From an uncultured Mollicutes bacterium (GTDB lineage: Bacteria > Bacillota_I > Bacilli_A > RF39 > UBA660): 34,069 nt of DNA. Below the pieces are notes generated by a model. That model saw only the letters and a program-made list of their open reading frames with translations. It was not told the DNA's origin and ran no database searches. Made by a program: the position numbers and the translations under genes. The stretch lies in assembly GCA_945969495.1 (NCBI GenBank), contig CAMFOH010000009.1, positions 1 to 34,069 on the forward strand, in the 5' to 3' direction. Each line of letters begins with the position of its first letter. The first letter of the stretch is position 1. This document shows positions 18,776 to 27,400 of the stretch, in pieces.

Positions 18776-19009
18776 TCATATAATAGTAGTTTGCTTTTTA
18801 GACAAATCAAGACCAGATAATTGTAGTTTTACTATTATATGATTTATTTCATAGGTATTAAAGCCAAAATTATTTAATGCTTTTCTATTAGTCTTACAAA
18901 GATCACCAATGTTTTTTATCCCTGCGTTATTAAGTTTAAGTATAACTTCTTTATCTATTTCAATTAAAGATAAATCATTTTTCAAAAATTTAATACTACT
19001 TTTTTTCAT
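18776..19009 (-). CDS. Stand-alone RNA polymerase alpha-CTD-like helix-hairpin-helix protein
   Basis: IEIDKEVILKLNNAGIKNIGDLCKTNRKALNNFGFNTYEINHIIVKLQLSGLDL follows the RpoA C-terminal domain pattern; overlaps the CarD-like gene. Confidence 0.6.
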   Translation of the reverse strand: MKKSSIKFLKNDLSLIEIDKEVILKLNNAGIKNIGDLCKTNRKALNNFGFNTYEINHIIVKLQLSGLDLSKKQTTII

Positions 19010-19490
19010 TTTCACTTACCTTACTTATAACATATTTTTTGGTTTCATCATATGTTTTGCCAAGAACAACGGATAATTCATTATACAAAACTTTTTCTGC
19101 TTTATTAAATTATTCTTTATCTTTTTCTCCTACGCTTCTTTTACTTTCAAGTCTTTTTTTATTTCTTAAATACGTTGTCTTAATTATTTTTATAAGATCT
19201 TCATGTTTTAAAGTATATAATAAACTTCGGTATTCATTTTCCATGTTTTTAAGATCAGTATTTATAACTTTTATATTAGGGATTTCTTTTAATAAATCTT
19301 ATACTTGCTTTTTTGTTAGCAATTTCCTTAAATAGCCATTTTTGTTATCTGTTGGAACATTTATTGTTAAGGAATTATCAAATAACGGTTTTAATATGTA
19401 ACAATCTAAATTATTATATTTGTTTTTTCTTATATCAACTATTTTACAAACTTCATTTTTATACATTATATACATACCCTTTTCAAACAT
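18996..19490 (-). pseudogene. CarD/CdnL-family RNAP-interacting regulator with two in-frame TAA codons
   Basis: One continuous frame: MFEKGMYIMYKNEVCKIVDIRKNKYNNLDCYILKPL...LLTKKQV-TAA-DLLKEIPNIKVI...YLRNKKRLESKRSVGEKDKE-TAA-FNKAEKVLYNELSVVLGKTYDETKKYVISKVSENEKK*; TAA at 19299-19301 and 19110-19112. Confidence 0.75.
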
Positions 19491-19518
19491 AATAACCATC
19501 CTTTCATAATATTAAAAA

Positions 19519-19555
19519 TAGCTAATCAACTGGACTTACGCCTGTTAATTAGCTA
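19519..19555 (-). promoter_or_regulatory. Leader hairpin followed by U5 ahead of the CarD-like gene (terminator or attenuator)
   Basis: TAGCTAATTAAC-loop-GTTGATTAGCTA then TTTTT on the minus strand. Confidence 0.45.
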
Positions 19556-19569
19556 CGCGTTGCAACTTA

Positions 19570-19598
19570 ATTATAACATTTTTAAAATTTTCATGTAA
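19570..19598 (-). promoter_or_regulatory. Promoter for the CarD-like / alpha-CTD-like operon
   Basis: TTACAT (19593-19598), 17 bp, extended TGT-TATAAT (19570-19575). Confidence 0.55.
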
Positions 19599-19607
19599 GC
19601 AAAAAAA

Positions 19608-20016
19608 TTATTTTTCCAAAATATTATAATTCCATATTCCAAGTCTTCCCTTAGCAGAAATCGGTTTATTTGATACCTCAACATCATCTAAAATCCATGC
19701 ATACCTACCTACTTCATAGTGCCCGCATAAAAACTCCGTTTCATTCGTTTTTATTTTTTTTTAAGAACTCATCATCCATGTATATACAATCTACTAAGTT
19801 TGCTTTACATATTATCTTTCCATACTTAAAATTATAATTTTCGGGTAAAAGTTTTAGCAACTTTCTATATCTGTCATCTTTTACTACAACTTTTTTCAAC
19901 GATGCATGAACGTATATTCGACCACGATAATTAGTTTTCCAACTCCTAATTTCTATTTTCTTTTTTCCCAAACAAACTAAAGAAGCAAATGGTTCTTTTA
20001 TACTTAAAACTTTCAT
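19608..20016 (-). pseudogene. ASCH-domain protein with a frameshift at an A9 tract
   Basis: MKVLSIKEPFASLVCLGKKKIEIRSWKTNYRGRIYVHAS...YMDDEFLKK, then after A9 (forward T9 at 19754-19762) the shifted frame gives NETEFLCGHYEVGRYAWILDDVEVSNKPISAKGRLGIWNYNILEK*. Confidence 0.8.
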
Positions 20017-20043
20017 TATTTAATCACCAAATTCATTATATCA

Positions 20044-22311
20044 TTAGCTTTTTAATGCTTCAACTGGATTTTTTTTACTTGCTTTTTTAGCAGGAATAAA
20101 ACCACCTAAAAGCGTAAGTAAAGTACTTATAATTATTAATATAAAAGCATGTTTTAAATCTAACATAGCAATATCTTTTAAATCCGTTAACTTATATAAA
20201 ATAAGGTTTATAAAAATAATCATTAATTTAGCAATAACAATACCAATAATACCGGTTGATAACCCAACTATTAATACTTCCATATTAAATACCCTTGATA
20301 TATCTTTTTTTCTTGCTCCTAAACTCCTTAATATACCTATTTCTCTAGTTCTTTCAATTACTGATATATAAGTTATTATTCCTATCATGATAGATGAAAC
20401 TATTAGTGAAATAGATGAAAAGACTATTAGTACTATTGTAATAGCATCCATTATTTTTTTTGATAGATTAATTATTTCTTTTGCATAATCACTATATATT
20501 ATTTTTTCATCCTTTGGTTTATTTTTATTATATCTATCTAAATAATTGATAATTTTATCTTTACTTTTAAAATCCTTTGGATAAATATAAATCGCAGAAG
20601 GAATATCATTTTCGCCAAGCATAGTAAGTGCTTCTTGCTTTGTTATTCCAGCCCTATCAAATTCTATTTTTCCCATAAAAACAATACCAGAAGAATTAAT
20701 TTGAGAATTTACAATGTTACTATTTTTATTATCTTTTATTATTTGCTTAACAAGCTCGTTTGTATAACCAATTTTTGAAATATCATTAGAAGAAGTATTT
20801 GTTTCTAATATGTTATTACCTTTTTTACGTCTTAGTATTCCAACTATCCTTAATGTTTTATTGCTTTTCATTTCGTAAAGTTCCTTATTAACATCATTTT
20901 TTACATAAACATTATCATCTACCCTTTTATAAAAATCATCATTTTTTACTAACTTAAATTCTTGACCAATTATTTCGTCAAAGTTAATTTTTTCTAAAGA
21001 GTTACAAAACAAAGCTTTTAATAAATTAATATCAACTCTATTTTTATTATCTACTATTAAAACTACGTCCTCAGGTTTAGATGGATAATCTCCTTTTAAT
21101 AAATCATAATTTTCTTTTAAGTATGACTGTTGTGGTAATTCAATTAAATTAACTAACTTATTATTTAATTCCTTATATAAAACCCCATTAAAAGTTAATA
21201 TATTCAAATTAATTATCCTATCATAAAAAATTGTATTTATATATTTATTACTTATTTTTTCTATGCAACTTATATAATTATTATCTATTTTATTTTTATG
21301 AATAGTTTCATTATTACTATAATTATAAGAGTATAAAATATTGTTGGATGGATAAGTACTTAAATCATCTTCTTTTTCTAAAACACTACCATTTTCTAAA
21401 AAAGAACTACTTGTAATAGTAATAGGAAAAGAGGTTAAGGCACCCGCTTCATAATTATCTATTTGCTTTTTAAATCCATTTGAAATAGATAAGATAACCG
21501 CTATGCCAATTATTCCTATTGAAGAAGCAATAGAAGTTAAAAATGTTCTAGCTTTTTTTGTTTTAATATTATTTAAACTAAGACTTAAGGCAGTTAGAAA
21601 GCTCATCTTTGTTTTTTTTATTTTGAATTTTTTATTACTCTTATTTTCATTTAAAGGATTACTATCATTTATAATGACGCCATCTTTAATATTAATTATT
21701 CTGCTTGAATATCGGTAAGCTAGTTTTTCATTATGACTTACCATTATAACAAGTTTATCTTTTGATATTTCTTTTATTATTTTCATTACTTCAGTACTTG
21801 TTTGTGAATCAAGTGCTCCTGTTGGCTCATCTGCTAAAATAATTTCAGGATTATTAACAAGTGCCCGTGCAATAGCAACCCTTTGTATTTGACCTCCAGA
21901 TAATTCACTAGGTTTTTTATGTATATGTTTTTCAAGACCAACTTTTTTTAATGTTTCAACAACCATATCTTTTTTATTTTTTACTCCTGATAAAGTAAGT
22001 GACATTTCAACGTTCTTATAAACAGATAAATGCTTTATTAGATTATAATCTTGAAAAATAAAACCAATACAAGAATTACGGTAAGAATCCCAGTTTCTAT
22101 CTTTAAAATATTTAGTTGACATACCATTAATTATAATATCTCCAGTAGTATAGCGATCAAGACCGCCAATTATATTTAAGAGGGTTGTTTTACCACTACC
22201 TGAAGGGCCTAATATTGTTACAAATTCATTTTTTCTAAAATTTAAATTAATGTTATTTAATACAATGTTTCCATTATCATATATCTTTTTAATATTTTTT
22301 AAAGTTAACAT
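20044..22311 (-). CDS. MacB-like fused ABC ATPase/FtsX-type permease
   Basis: GPSGSGKTTLLNIIGGLD (Walker A), LSGGQIQRVAIARAL, LADEPTGALDS; C-terminal TIGILRSLGARKKDI-type permease (RTREIGILRSLGARKKDIS). Confidence 0.92.
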   Translation of the reverse strand: MLTLKNIKKIYDNGNIVLNNINLNFRKNEFVTILGPSGSGKTTLLNIIGGLDRYTTGDIIINGMSTKYFKDRNWDSYRNSCIGFIFQDYNLIKHLSVYKNVEMSLTLSGVKNKKDMVVETLKKVGLEKHIHKKPSELSGGQIQRVAIARALVNNPEIILADEPTGALDSQTSTEVMKIIKEISKDKLVIMVSHNEKLAYRYSSRIINIKDGVIINDSNPLNENKSNKKFKIKKTKMSFLTALSLSLNNIKTKKARTFLTSIASSIGIIGIAVILSISNGFKKQIDNYEAGALTSFPITITSSSFLENGSVLEKEDDLSTYPSNNILYSYNYSNNETIHKNKIDNNYISCIEKISNKYINTIFYDRIINLNILTFNGVLYKELNNKLVNLIELPQQSYLKENYDLLKGDYPSKPEDVVLIVDNKNRVDINLLKALFCNSLEKINFDEIIGQEFKLVKNDDFYKRVDDNVYVKNDVNKELYEMKSNKTLRIVGILRRKKGNNILETNTSSNDISKIGYTNELVKQIIKDNKNSNIVNSQINSSGIVFMGKIEFDRAGITKQEALTMLGENDIPSAIYIYPKDFKSKDKIINYLDRYNKNKPKDEKIIYSDYAKEIINLSKKIMDAITIVLIVFSSISLIVSSIMIGIITYISVIERTREIGILRSLGARKKDISRVFNMEVLIVGLSTGIIGIVIAKLMIIFINLILYKLTDLKDIAMLDLKHAFILIIISTLLTLLGGFIPAKKASKKNPVEALKS

Positions 22312-22426
22312 AATAATCTTCCTTTCAATTATATTTTTCTACATAGATTTTAAAAACACTCGAAAGGGATTATATTTATTTAAAATTATTTTGTTTATTT
22401 GACTTTAAAATCAAATAGTTAAATGG

Positions 22427-22432
22427 TATAAT
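22427..22432 (+). promoter_or_regulatory. Extended -10 element for the CmpB-like gene, preceded by dyad TTTGACTTTAAAATCAAA (22398-22415)
   Basis: TGG-TATAAT about 25 nt before the inferred start. Confidence 0.45.
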
Positions 22433-22456
22433 CATATTAAGAAGCTAGGAAGTGGT

Positions 22457-23131
22457 ATTATCAGTATTTTTATTTATTTTTTATTATTCATAATATATTC
22501 TTTTATTGGATGGATAATTGAAATTATAACAGAATATATACATCATAAAAGATTCGTTAATCGTGGGTTTTTAATTGGTCCATATTGTCCTATTTATGGT
22601 ACCGCTGCAGTATTAATGATAATTTTATTAAACAAGTATTTAAAAGATCCATTGGCCTTGTTTGTTATGGCGGTTGTTGTTTGTTCTATTATCGAATACT
22701 TTACTAGTTTTATAATGGAAAAGTTATTTAATGCAAGATGGTGGGATTATAGTAATAATAAGTTTAATATAAATGGAAGAATTTGTTTAGAAACTATGAT
22801 TCCGTTTGGTTTTGGTGGGATTATTCTTATGTACTTTATAAATCCTTTTATATTAAAACTTTTATCATTTATATCAACTGCTTCATTAAACGTTATAGCA
22901 ATAATTATTTTTATATTATTTTTAATTGATAACATTATCTCATTTAAAATAATATTAGGATTTAAAAATACTACTCTCACAAAAGAAAAAGATAACACGG
23001 CAGAAATAACTACAAAGGTTAAAGAAACTCTAATAAAAAAATCTAAATTTAACAAACGATTAATTAAGTCTTTTCCAAATTTAAAAGTTAATAATAAACC
23101 TAAAAAATATAAAAATAATAAAAAAAACTAA
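22457..23131 (+). CDS. Putative ABC-transporter type IV (CmpB-like) membrane protein, non-ATG start inferred
   Basis: The called ORF (22616) extends upstream in frame: IISIFIYFLLFIIYSFIGWIIEIITEYIHHKRFVNRGFLIGPYCPIYGTAAVL...; AGGA 6 nt before ATT at 22457. Confidence 0.7.
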   Translation: MISIFIYFLLFIIYSFIGWIIEIITEYIHHKRFVNRGFLIGPYCPIYGTAAVLMIILLNKYLKDPLALFVMAVVVCSIIEYFTSFIMEKLFNARWWDYSNNKFNINGRICLETMIPFGFGGIILMYFINPFILKLLSFISTASLNVIAIIIFILFLIDNIISFKIILGFKNTTLTKEKDNTAEITTKVKETLIKKSKFNKRLIKSFPNLKVNNKPKKYKNNKKN

Positions 23132-23156
23132 CTAAATCTTTTTTGGTTAGTTTTTT
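23124..23156 (+). terminator. Terminator after the CmpB-like gene
   Basis: AAAACTAAC/GTTAGTTTT stem followed by a T tract. Confidence 0.6.
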
Positions 23157-23174
23157 ATTTTAATAATCAAATTA

Positions 23175-23618
23175 TTAATATCCTAAATCTTTAATAACTT
23201 TATTTAAAACTTTTTTATACTCAATATTTACAGAGGAATATATAAGAGTGTTATCTATTCTTGCTATAAGATTATACGTATCACTTAATTCCTGAGTGTA
23301 CTTTTGATATGTTTCAGCTTCTTTTTCTTTTCCTTTAGTCTTATTATTTTCAAAACTTGCTTTATTGCTTTCATATGCTTTTTTTGCATTATCTACATCC
23401 ACAAAAACATAATATTCTATTTGAAATTTTCCATTATTAGCAGAAGCAACATAATTTATATTTGAATCTTCCATTTGATTAGTAACATCAGTTATGATAA
23501 ATCCATTATTAGATAATTTATCTGATATTTCCTTTGTTGAAAGTGCTTTTTTTTGAGTGCAGGCACTAAGTATAACTACTAATAATATTAAAACAAATAA
23601 ATTTAAAAAGCGTTTCAT
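23175..23618 (-). CDS. Putative lipoprotein
   Basis: MKRFLNLFVLILLVVILSACTQKK lipobox (LSAC); last gene of the phosphorelay operon. Confidence 0.75.
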   Translation of the reverse strand: MKRFLNLFVLILLVVILSACTQKKALSTKEISDKLSNNGFIITDVTNQMEDSNINYVASANNGKFQIEYYVFVDVDNAKKAYESNKASFENNKTKGKEKEAETYQKYTQELSDTYNLIARIDNTLIYSSVNIEYKKVLNKVIKDLGY

Positions 23619-23622
23619 AAAA

Positions 23623-25485
23623 TCATTCCTTTCTATTTTCTTTAAAATACTTTTCAATTATTTTATTTAGTTCTGCAACATTTATAGGTTTTGATAAATA
23701 ATCATCAAATCCCTCTTTTAAATACATTTCTTTCATACCAGTTATGGCATTGGCTGTTAAAGCTATTATTGGAGGTATTTCATATTCTTTTAGTTTTCTT
23801 AAAACATGTAGAACTTCTATTCCATCCATTTCTGGCATCATATGATCTAAGAATATTATATCATAATTAGTACCTTCCTTAATTTTATATATACAATCTT
23901 TACCAGAGGATGAAGTATCTATGGTAAAATTATAAGGCCCTAAAAGTCTTGTTGCTACCTTTATATTAAGCTTATTATCATCTACTATAAGAACCCTTTT
24001 ACCAGAACAATCAATATAACTTATTTCTTGGTCAGATTTTTGTGGTTCTGCTATTAGACCTAAGCTTTTTTTATCAATAATTTTTTGAATGACATCAACA
24101 AAAAATGTTGTCCCAACTTCATATTCACTTTCAAACCAAATTTTTCCGCCCATTAAATCAACGTATTTTTTTGTTATTACAAGTCCTAAACCAGTTCCTT
24201 CAATCTCGTTTTGAGTTGCTGTTTCTAGCCTGGTAAATTTTTCAAATAATTTATCATAATCTTCTTTCTTTATTCCATAACCTGTATCCGCTACTTTAAA
24301 ATGTAAATTAGCATCGTCATTATTAACGTCTGCAGTAATCGTAAGTTTTATTTTTCCAACTTCGGTATACTTAACTGCATTTGTTAATATATTAAGTAAA
24401 ATTTGAAATAATTTAGTAGAGTCTCCATATAACTTAGATGGTATATTAGAATCAACATCTACTATTAATTTAATTGGTCTATCTGCGATTCTTGCTTCAA
24501 TTATACTAGAAAGTTCCATTACGATACTACCAATTGAGTATTCCTTCAAATCAAGTGTTTCTTTACCAGATTCAATTTTTGAAATATCTAATATATTATT
24601 TATAATATCAAGTAAATTATTGCCTGCAGACGAAATGTGTTTTATATCTTCCCTTGCACTTTTTGAATCAAAGTTAGGATCATTAAGAAGACTTTCACTT
24701 AGCCCTACGATAGCATTCATCGGAGATCTTATCTCATGTGACATATTTGACAAAAAATCAGATTTTGCTTTATTCGATTTTTCTATTTCATCTTTTACTG
24801 TTTCTAACTCACTAATTATTTTTAAATCTGGATTTTCAATGTTAAAATACAAGAAAAACATCTGTACAGTTGCTCCGATAGGAGAAAATGCTATATAAGG
24901 AAATAAAAGTTGTAACACAAAAATAATTACAAGTTCTATTATCATTAACCAAATCGAAACTTTTTTTCTAAGTGGAGCTTGCTTACCTTTTTTAAGTGTA
25001 TATACTGCTATTGAAAAAACAACAAAAGTACAAAATGCTAAAACAAAATAAGAAGCTGCTCCTGGTATGTATGAAATATTATTAGCCTTTAATCTTTCAA
25101 ATGGAACAAAAAAGTATAATATGCTAGAAATAAGAAAAATAACTGACATAATCTTTGTTCTTTTATTCATACGCATTATTTCAAATAAATTGTTTGCGTT
25201 TAAATTACCCAAAAATACTAAGCTATAGTAGTATAACAATGAGAACCAAATTATTCCAGTAAACCAATGTAGACGATACATAAATAAGTTAAGAATCTCA
25301 TTATTACAATAATAAACCATGAAAGAAGCAATTATCTCAGAAACTAGTAGTACTATTTCAACGATTAGCATGTATCGATATATTTTATTTCTTATTGATA
25401 AAAACCTTTGTTTCGAAAAATATACTATAAATAATAATATTACGAATAATAAGCTTCCGATAGTAAGCATTAATCCTGCTAACAT
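23623..25485 (-). CDS. Hybrid histidine kinase (multi-TM sensor-HisKA-HATPase-REC), motifs intact
   Basis: [70 protein letters not shown]...[11 protein letters not shown]...ALTAN...LSKPI. Confidence 0.93.
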   Translation of the reverse strand: MLAGLMLTIGSLLFVILLFIVYFSKQRFLSIRNKIYRYMLIVEIVLLVSEIIASFMVYYCNNEILNLFMYRLHWFTGIIWFSLLYYYSLVFLGNLNANNLFEIMRMNKRTKIMSVIFLISSILYFFVPFERLKANNISYIPGAASYFVLAFCTFVVFSIAVYTLKKGKQAPLRKKVSIWLMIIELVIIFVLQLLFPYIAFSPIGATVQMFFLYFNIENPDLKIISELETVKDEIEKSNKAKSDFLSNMSHEIRSPMNAIVGLSESLLNDPNFDSKSAREDIKHISSAGNNLLDIINNILDISKIESGKETLDLKEYSIGSIVMELSSIIEARIADRPIKLIVDVDSNIPSKLYGDSTKLFQILLNILTNAVKYTEVGKIKLTITADVNNDDANLHFKVADTGYGIKKEDYDKLFEKFTRLETATQNEIEGTGLGLVITKKYVDLMGGKIWFESEYEVGTTFFVDVIQKIIDKKSLGLIAEPQKSDQEISYIDCSGKRVLIVDDNKLNIKVATRLLGPYNFTIDTSSSGKDCIYKIKEGTNYDIIFLDHMMPEMDGIEVLHVLRKLKEYEIPPIIALTANAITGMKEMYLKEGFDDYLSKPINVAELNKIIEKYFKENRKE

Positions 25486-25500
25486 ATATATTACTCCTTT

Positions 25501-27378
25501 CTATTTTCCTTCATTACTAAAATATTTAATTATTAATTTATTAAGTTCCTTAAAATTAATTGGTTTTGATATATAATCGCTAAAACCTTCACTAACATAC
25601 TTTTCTTTTAATCCATCATAAGAGTTAGCAGTAAGTGCAATAACAGGCGGTATACTATAACCAGAACTAATCAATAACTTCATGGTTGTAATCCCATCCA
25701 TTTCTGGCATCATATGATCAAGAAAAACCAAATCATATTTCTTATTTTTAATCATTTGTAAACATTCAGAGCCACTTAATGCTGATTCAATTTTAAAACC
25801 ATATTGACTAAGAAGTTTACTAGCTAATTGAATATTAACCTTATTATCATCAACTATCAAAATACACTTATCAGATAAATCAAGTAACTTATCGTTAGAT
25901 GAAATATTCTCGTTTGAATTTTCAAATATATTTCCAACTTTTAAAGAAGATACTACTTTTTGGTTTATGGAAATAAAGTATTTCGTTCCTTTTCCAGCTT
26001 CATTTTGAAATCTTATATCTCCCCCAAGCATAAGCAGTAACCTTTTTGCAATTATAAGTCCTAAAGTCACACTATCTATGTTATTTTGAGTACTATTTCC
26101 AAGTTTAACAAAGTCATTAAAATCCTTTTCAAAATCCTCGGTTTTCATAGCATGTCCAGTATTTGATATAACAAAACTAAGAGTATAAAAATCATCTTGC
26201 AAGTTACCATCAACATCTAATGTTATTTTTCCATAATTAGTATATTTTATAGCATTTATTAAGGTTAAAACAACTACTTTATAAACCTTTAACTGATCTC
26301 CGTAAAACTTAGCAGGTAAATTTTCATTAACATTTATTTTAAACTCTAAATCATTTTTATTTATCTTTGAACAAATCGTACTATTAATTTCAAAAATAAG
26401 CGATTCTAAAGAATATTCTTTTTCCTGTATTACTTCTTTTCCTGATTCAATTCTTGAAATATCTAAAATGTTGTTTATTAAATCTAATAGGTTAACACTA
26501 GCATCATGAACACTTTCTATGTCACGTTTTACGATTTCCTTAGTCAACTCTTTTTCTTTTAAAAGTGATTCGCTAAAACCTAAGATAGTATTCATTGGAG
26601 TTCTTATTTCATGAGACATGTTTGATAAAAACTCAGTTTTGGCGTTGTCTGCTAAAATAGCTTCATCTTTGGCTCTTTCTAATTCATTAATAAGTTTATT
26701 ATCCTGATTTTCTATCGTAAAATACATTGCTACCATGGCAACAGAAAAGATGTATGTATGGTCATTAAAATCATAGTTAATAATCCATTGTACAGCAGTT
26801 GTTCCAACAAACAAGATAAACGCAAAATAAAGAGGTAATTTTTGTTTTAAAGTAATATCTGTTTTATTATTTAATAATGCAAAAAGTAAAACAATTATCA
26901 TAACAAAACCAATTAAATTTAAAACATAAACTGCTTTACCACCAATTACGTATAAATCTCCATTACCTCCACTATAAGTAACGGGAAGCATACAAGATAT
27001 CATAAATAAAATAGAAACTATAACAAATAAAATTAAAGTAATTCTTAATTTATATTTTTTATCATTTTTTTTGGTTGCATTTCTTTTACCAAGACTCCAT
27101 ACATAAAAAATTAAACAAGTCACCCAAATTATGCACCCTAAAATATATAGTCTTGCTAAAATTTCATTAATCACTCCAATAGTAGTTGTTTTCCACATAG
27201 ATATTGCAAAAAAAAGTTCTATAAACAAAAGAAACATTGTTAAAATAAGCATAAAGCGATAAATTGTATTTTCTAAACTACCATATTTTTTCTTTGAAAG
27301 ATACATTAGCATAATAAGAGATAAAAATACTAATCCACAAATTGTTAAACCTATACTAGGAAATAAAGAAATTCGCAA
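25501..27378 (-). CDS. Paralogous hybrid histidine kinase with degenerate ATP-binding G1/G2 boxes
   Basis: H-box [14 protein letters not shown] and REC intact, but [12 protein letters not shown] replaces DTGxGI and SVTLGL replaces GTGLGL. Confidence 0.9.
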   Translation of the reverse strand: MRISLFPSIGLTICGLVFLSLIMLMYLSKKKYGSLENTIYRFMLILTMFLLFIELFFAISMWKTTTIGVINEILARLYILGCIIWVTCLIFYVWSLGKRNATKKNDKKYKLRITLILFVIVSILFMISCMLPVTYSGGNGDLYVIGGKAVYVLNLIGFVMIIVLLFALLNNKTDITLKQKLPLYFAFILFVGTTAVQWIINYDFNDHTYIFSVAMVAMYFTIENQDNKLINELERAKDEAILADNAKTEFLSNMSHEIRTPMNTILGFSESLLKEKELTKEIVKRDIESVHDASVNLLDLINNILDISRIESGKEVIQEKEYSLESLIFEINSTICSKINKNDLEFKINVNENLPAKFYGDQLKVYKVVVLTLINAIKYTNYGKITLDVDGNLQDDFYTLSFVISNTGHAMKTEDFEKDFNDFVKLGNSTQNNIDSVTLGLIIAKRLLLMLGGDIRFQNEAGKGTKYFISINQKVVSSLKVGNIFENSNENISSNDKLLDLSDKCILIVDDNKVNIQLASKLLSQYGFKIESALSGSECLQMIKNKKYDLVFLDHMMPEMDGITTMKLLISSGYSIPPVIALTANSYDGLKEKYVSEGFSDYISKPINFKELNKLIIKYFSNEGK

Positions 27379-27400
27379 GATAAACTCCTCCTTACGTTAA

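Noticed and set aside
19039-19335. 98-aa plus-strand ORF MVSSYVLPRTTDNSLYK...
   Set aside because: Antisense to the CarD-like frame; the minus strand gives a recognisable family pattern, so this ORF is a shadow.
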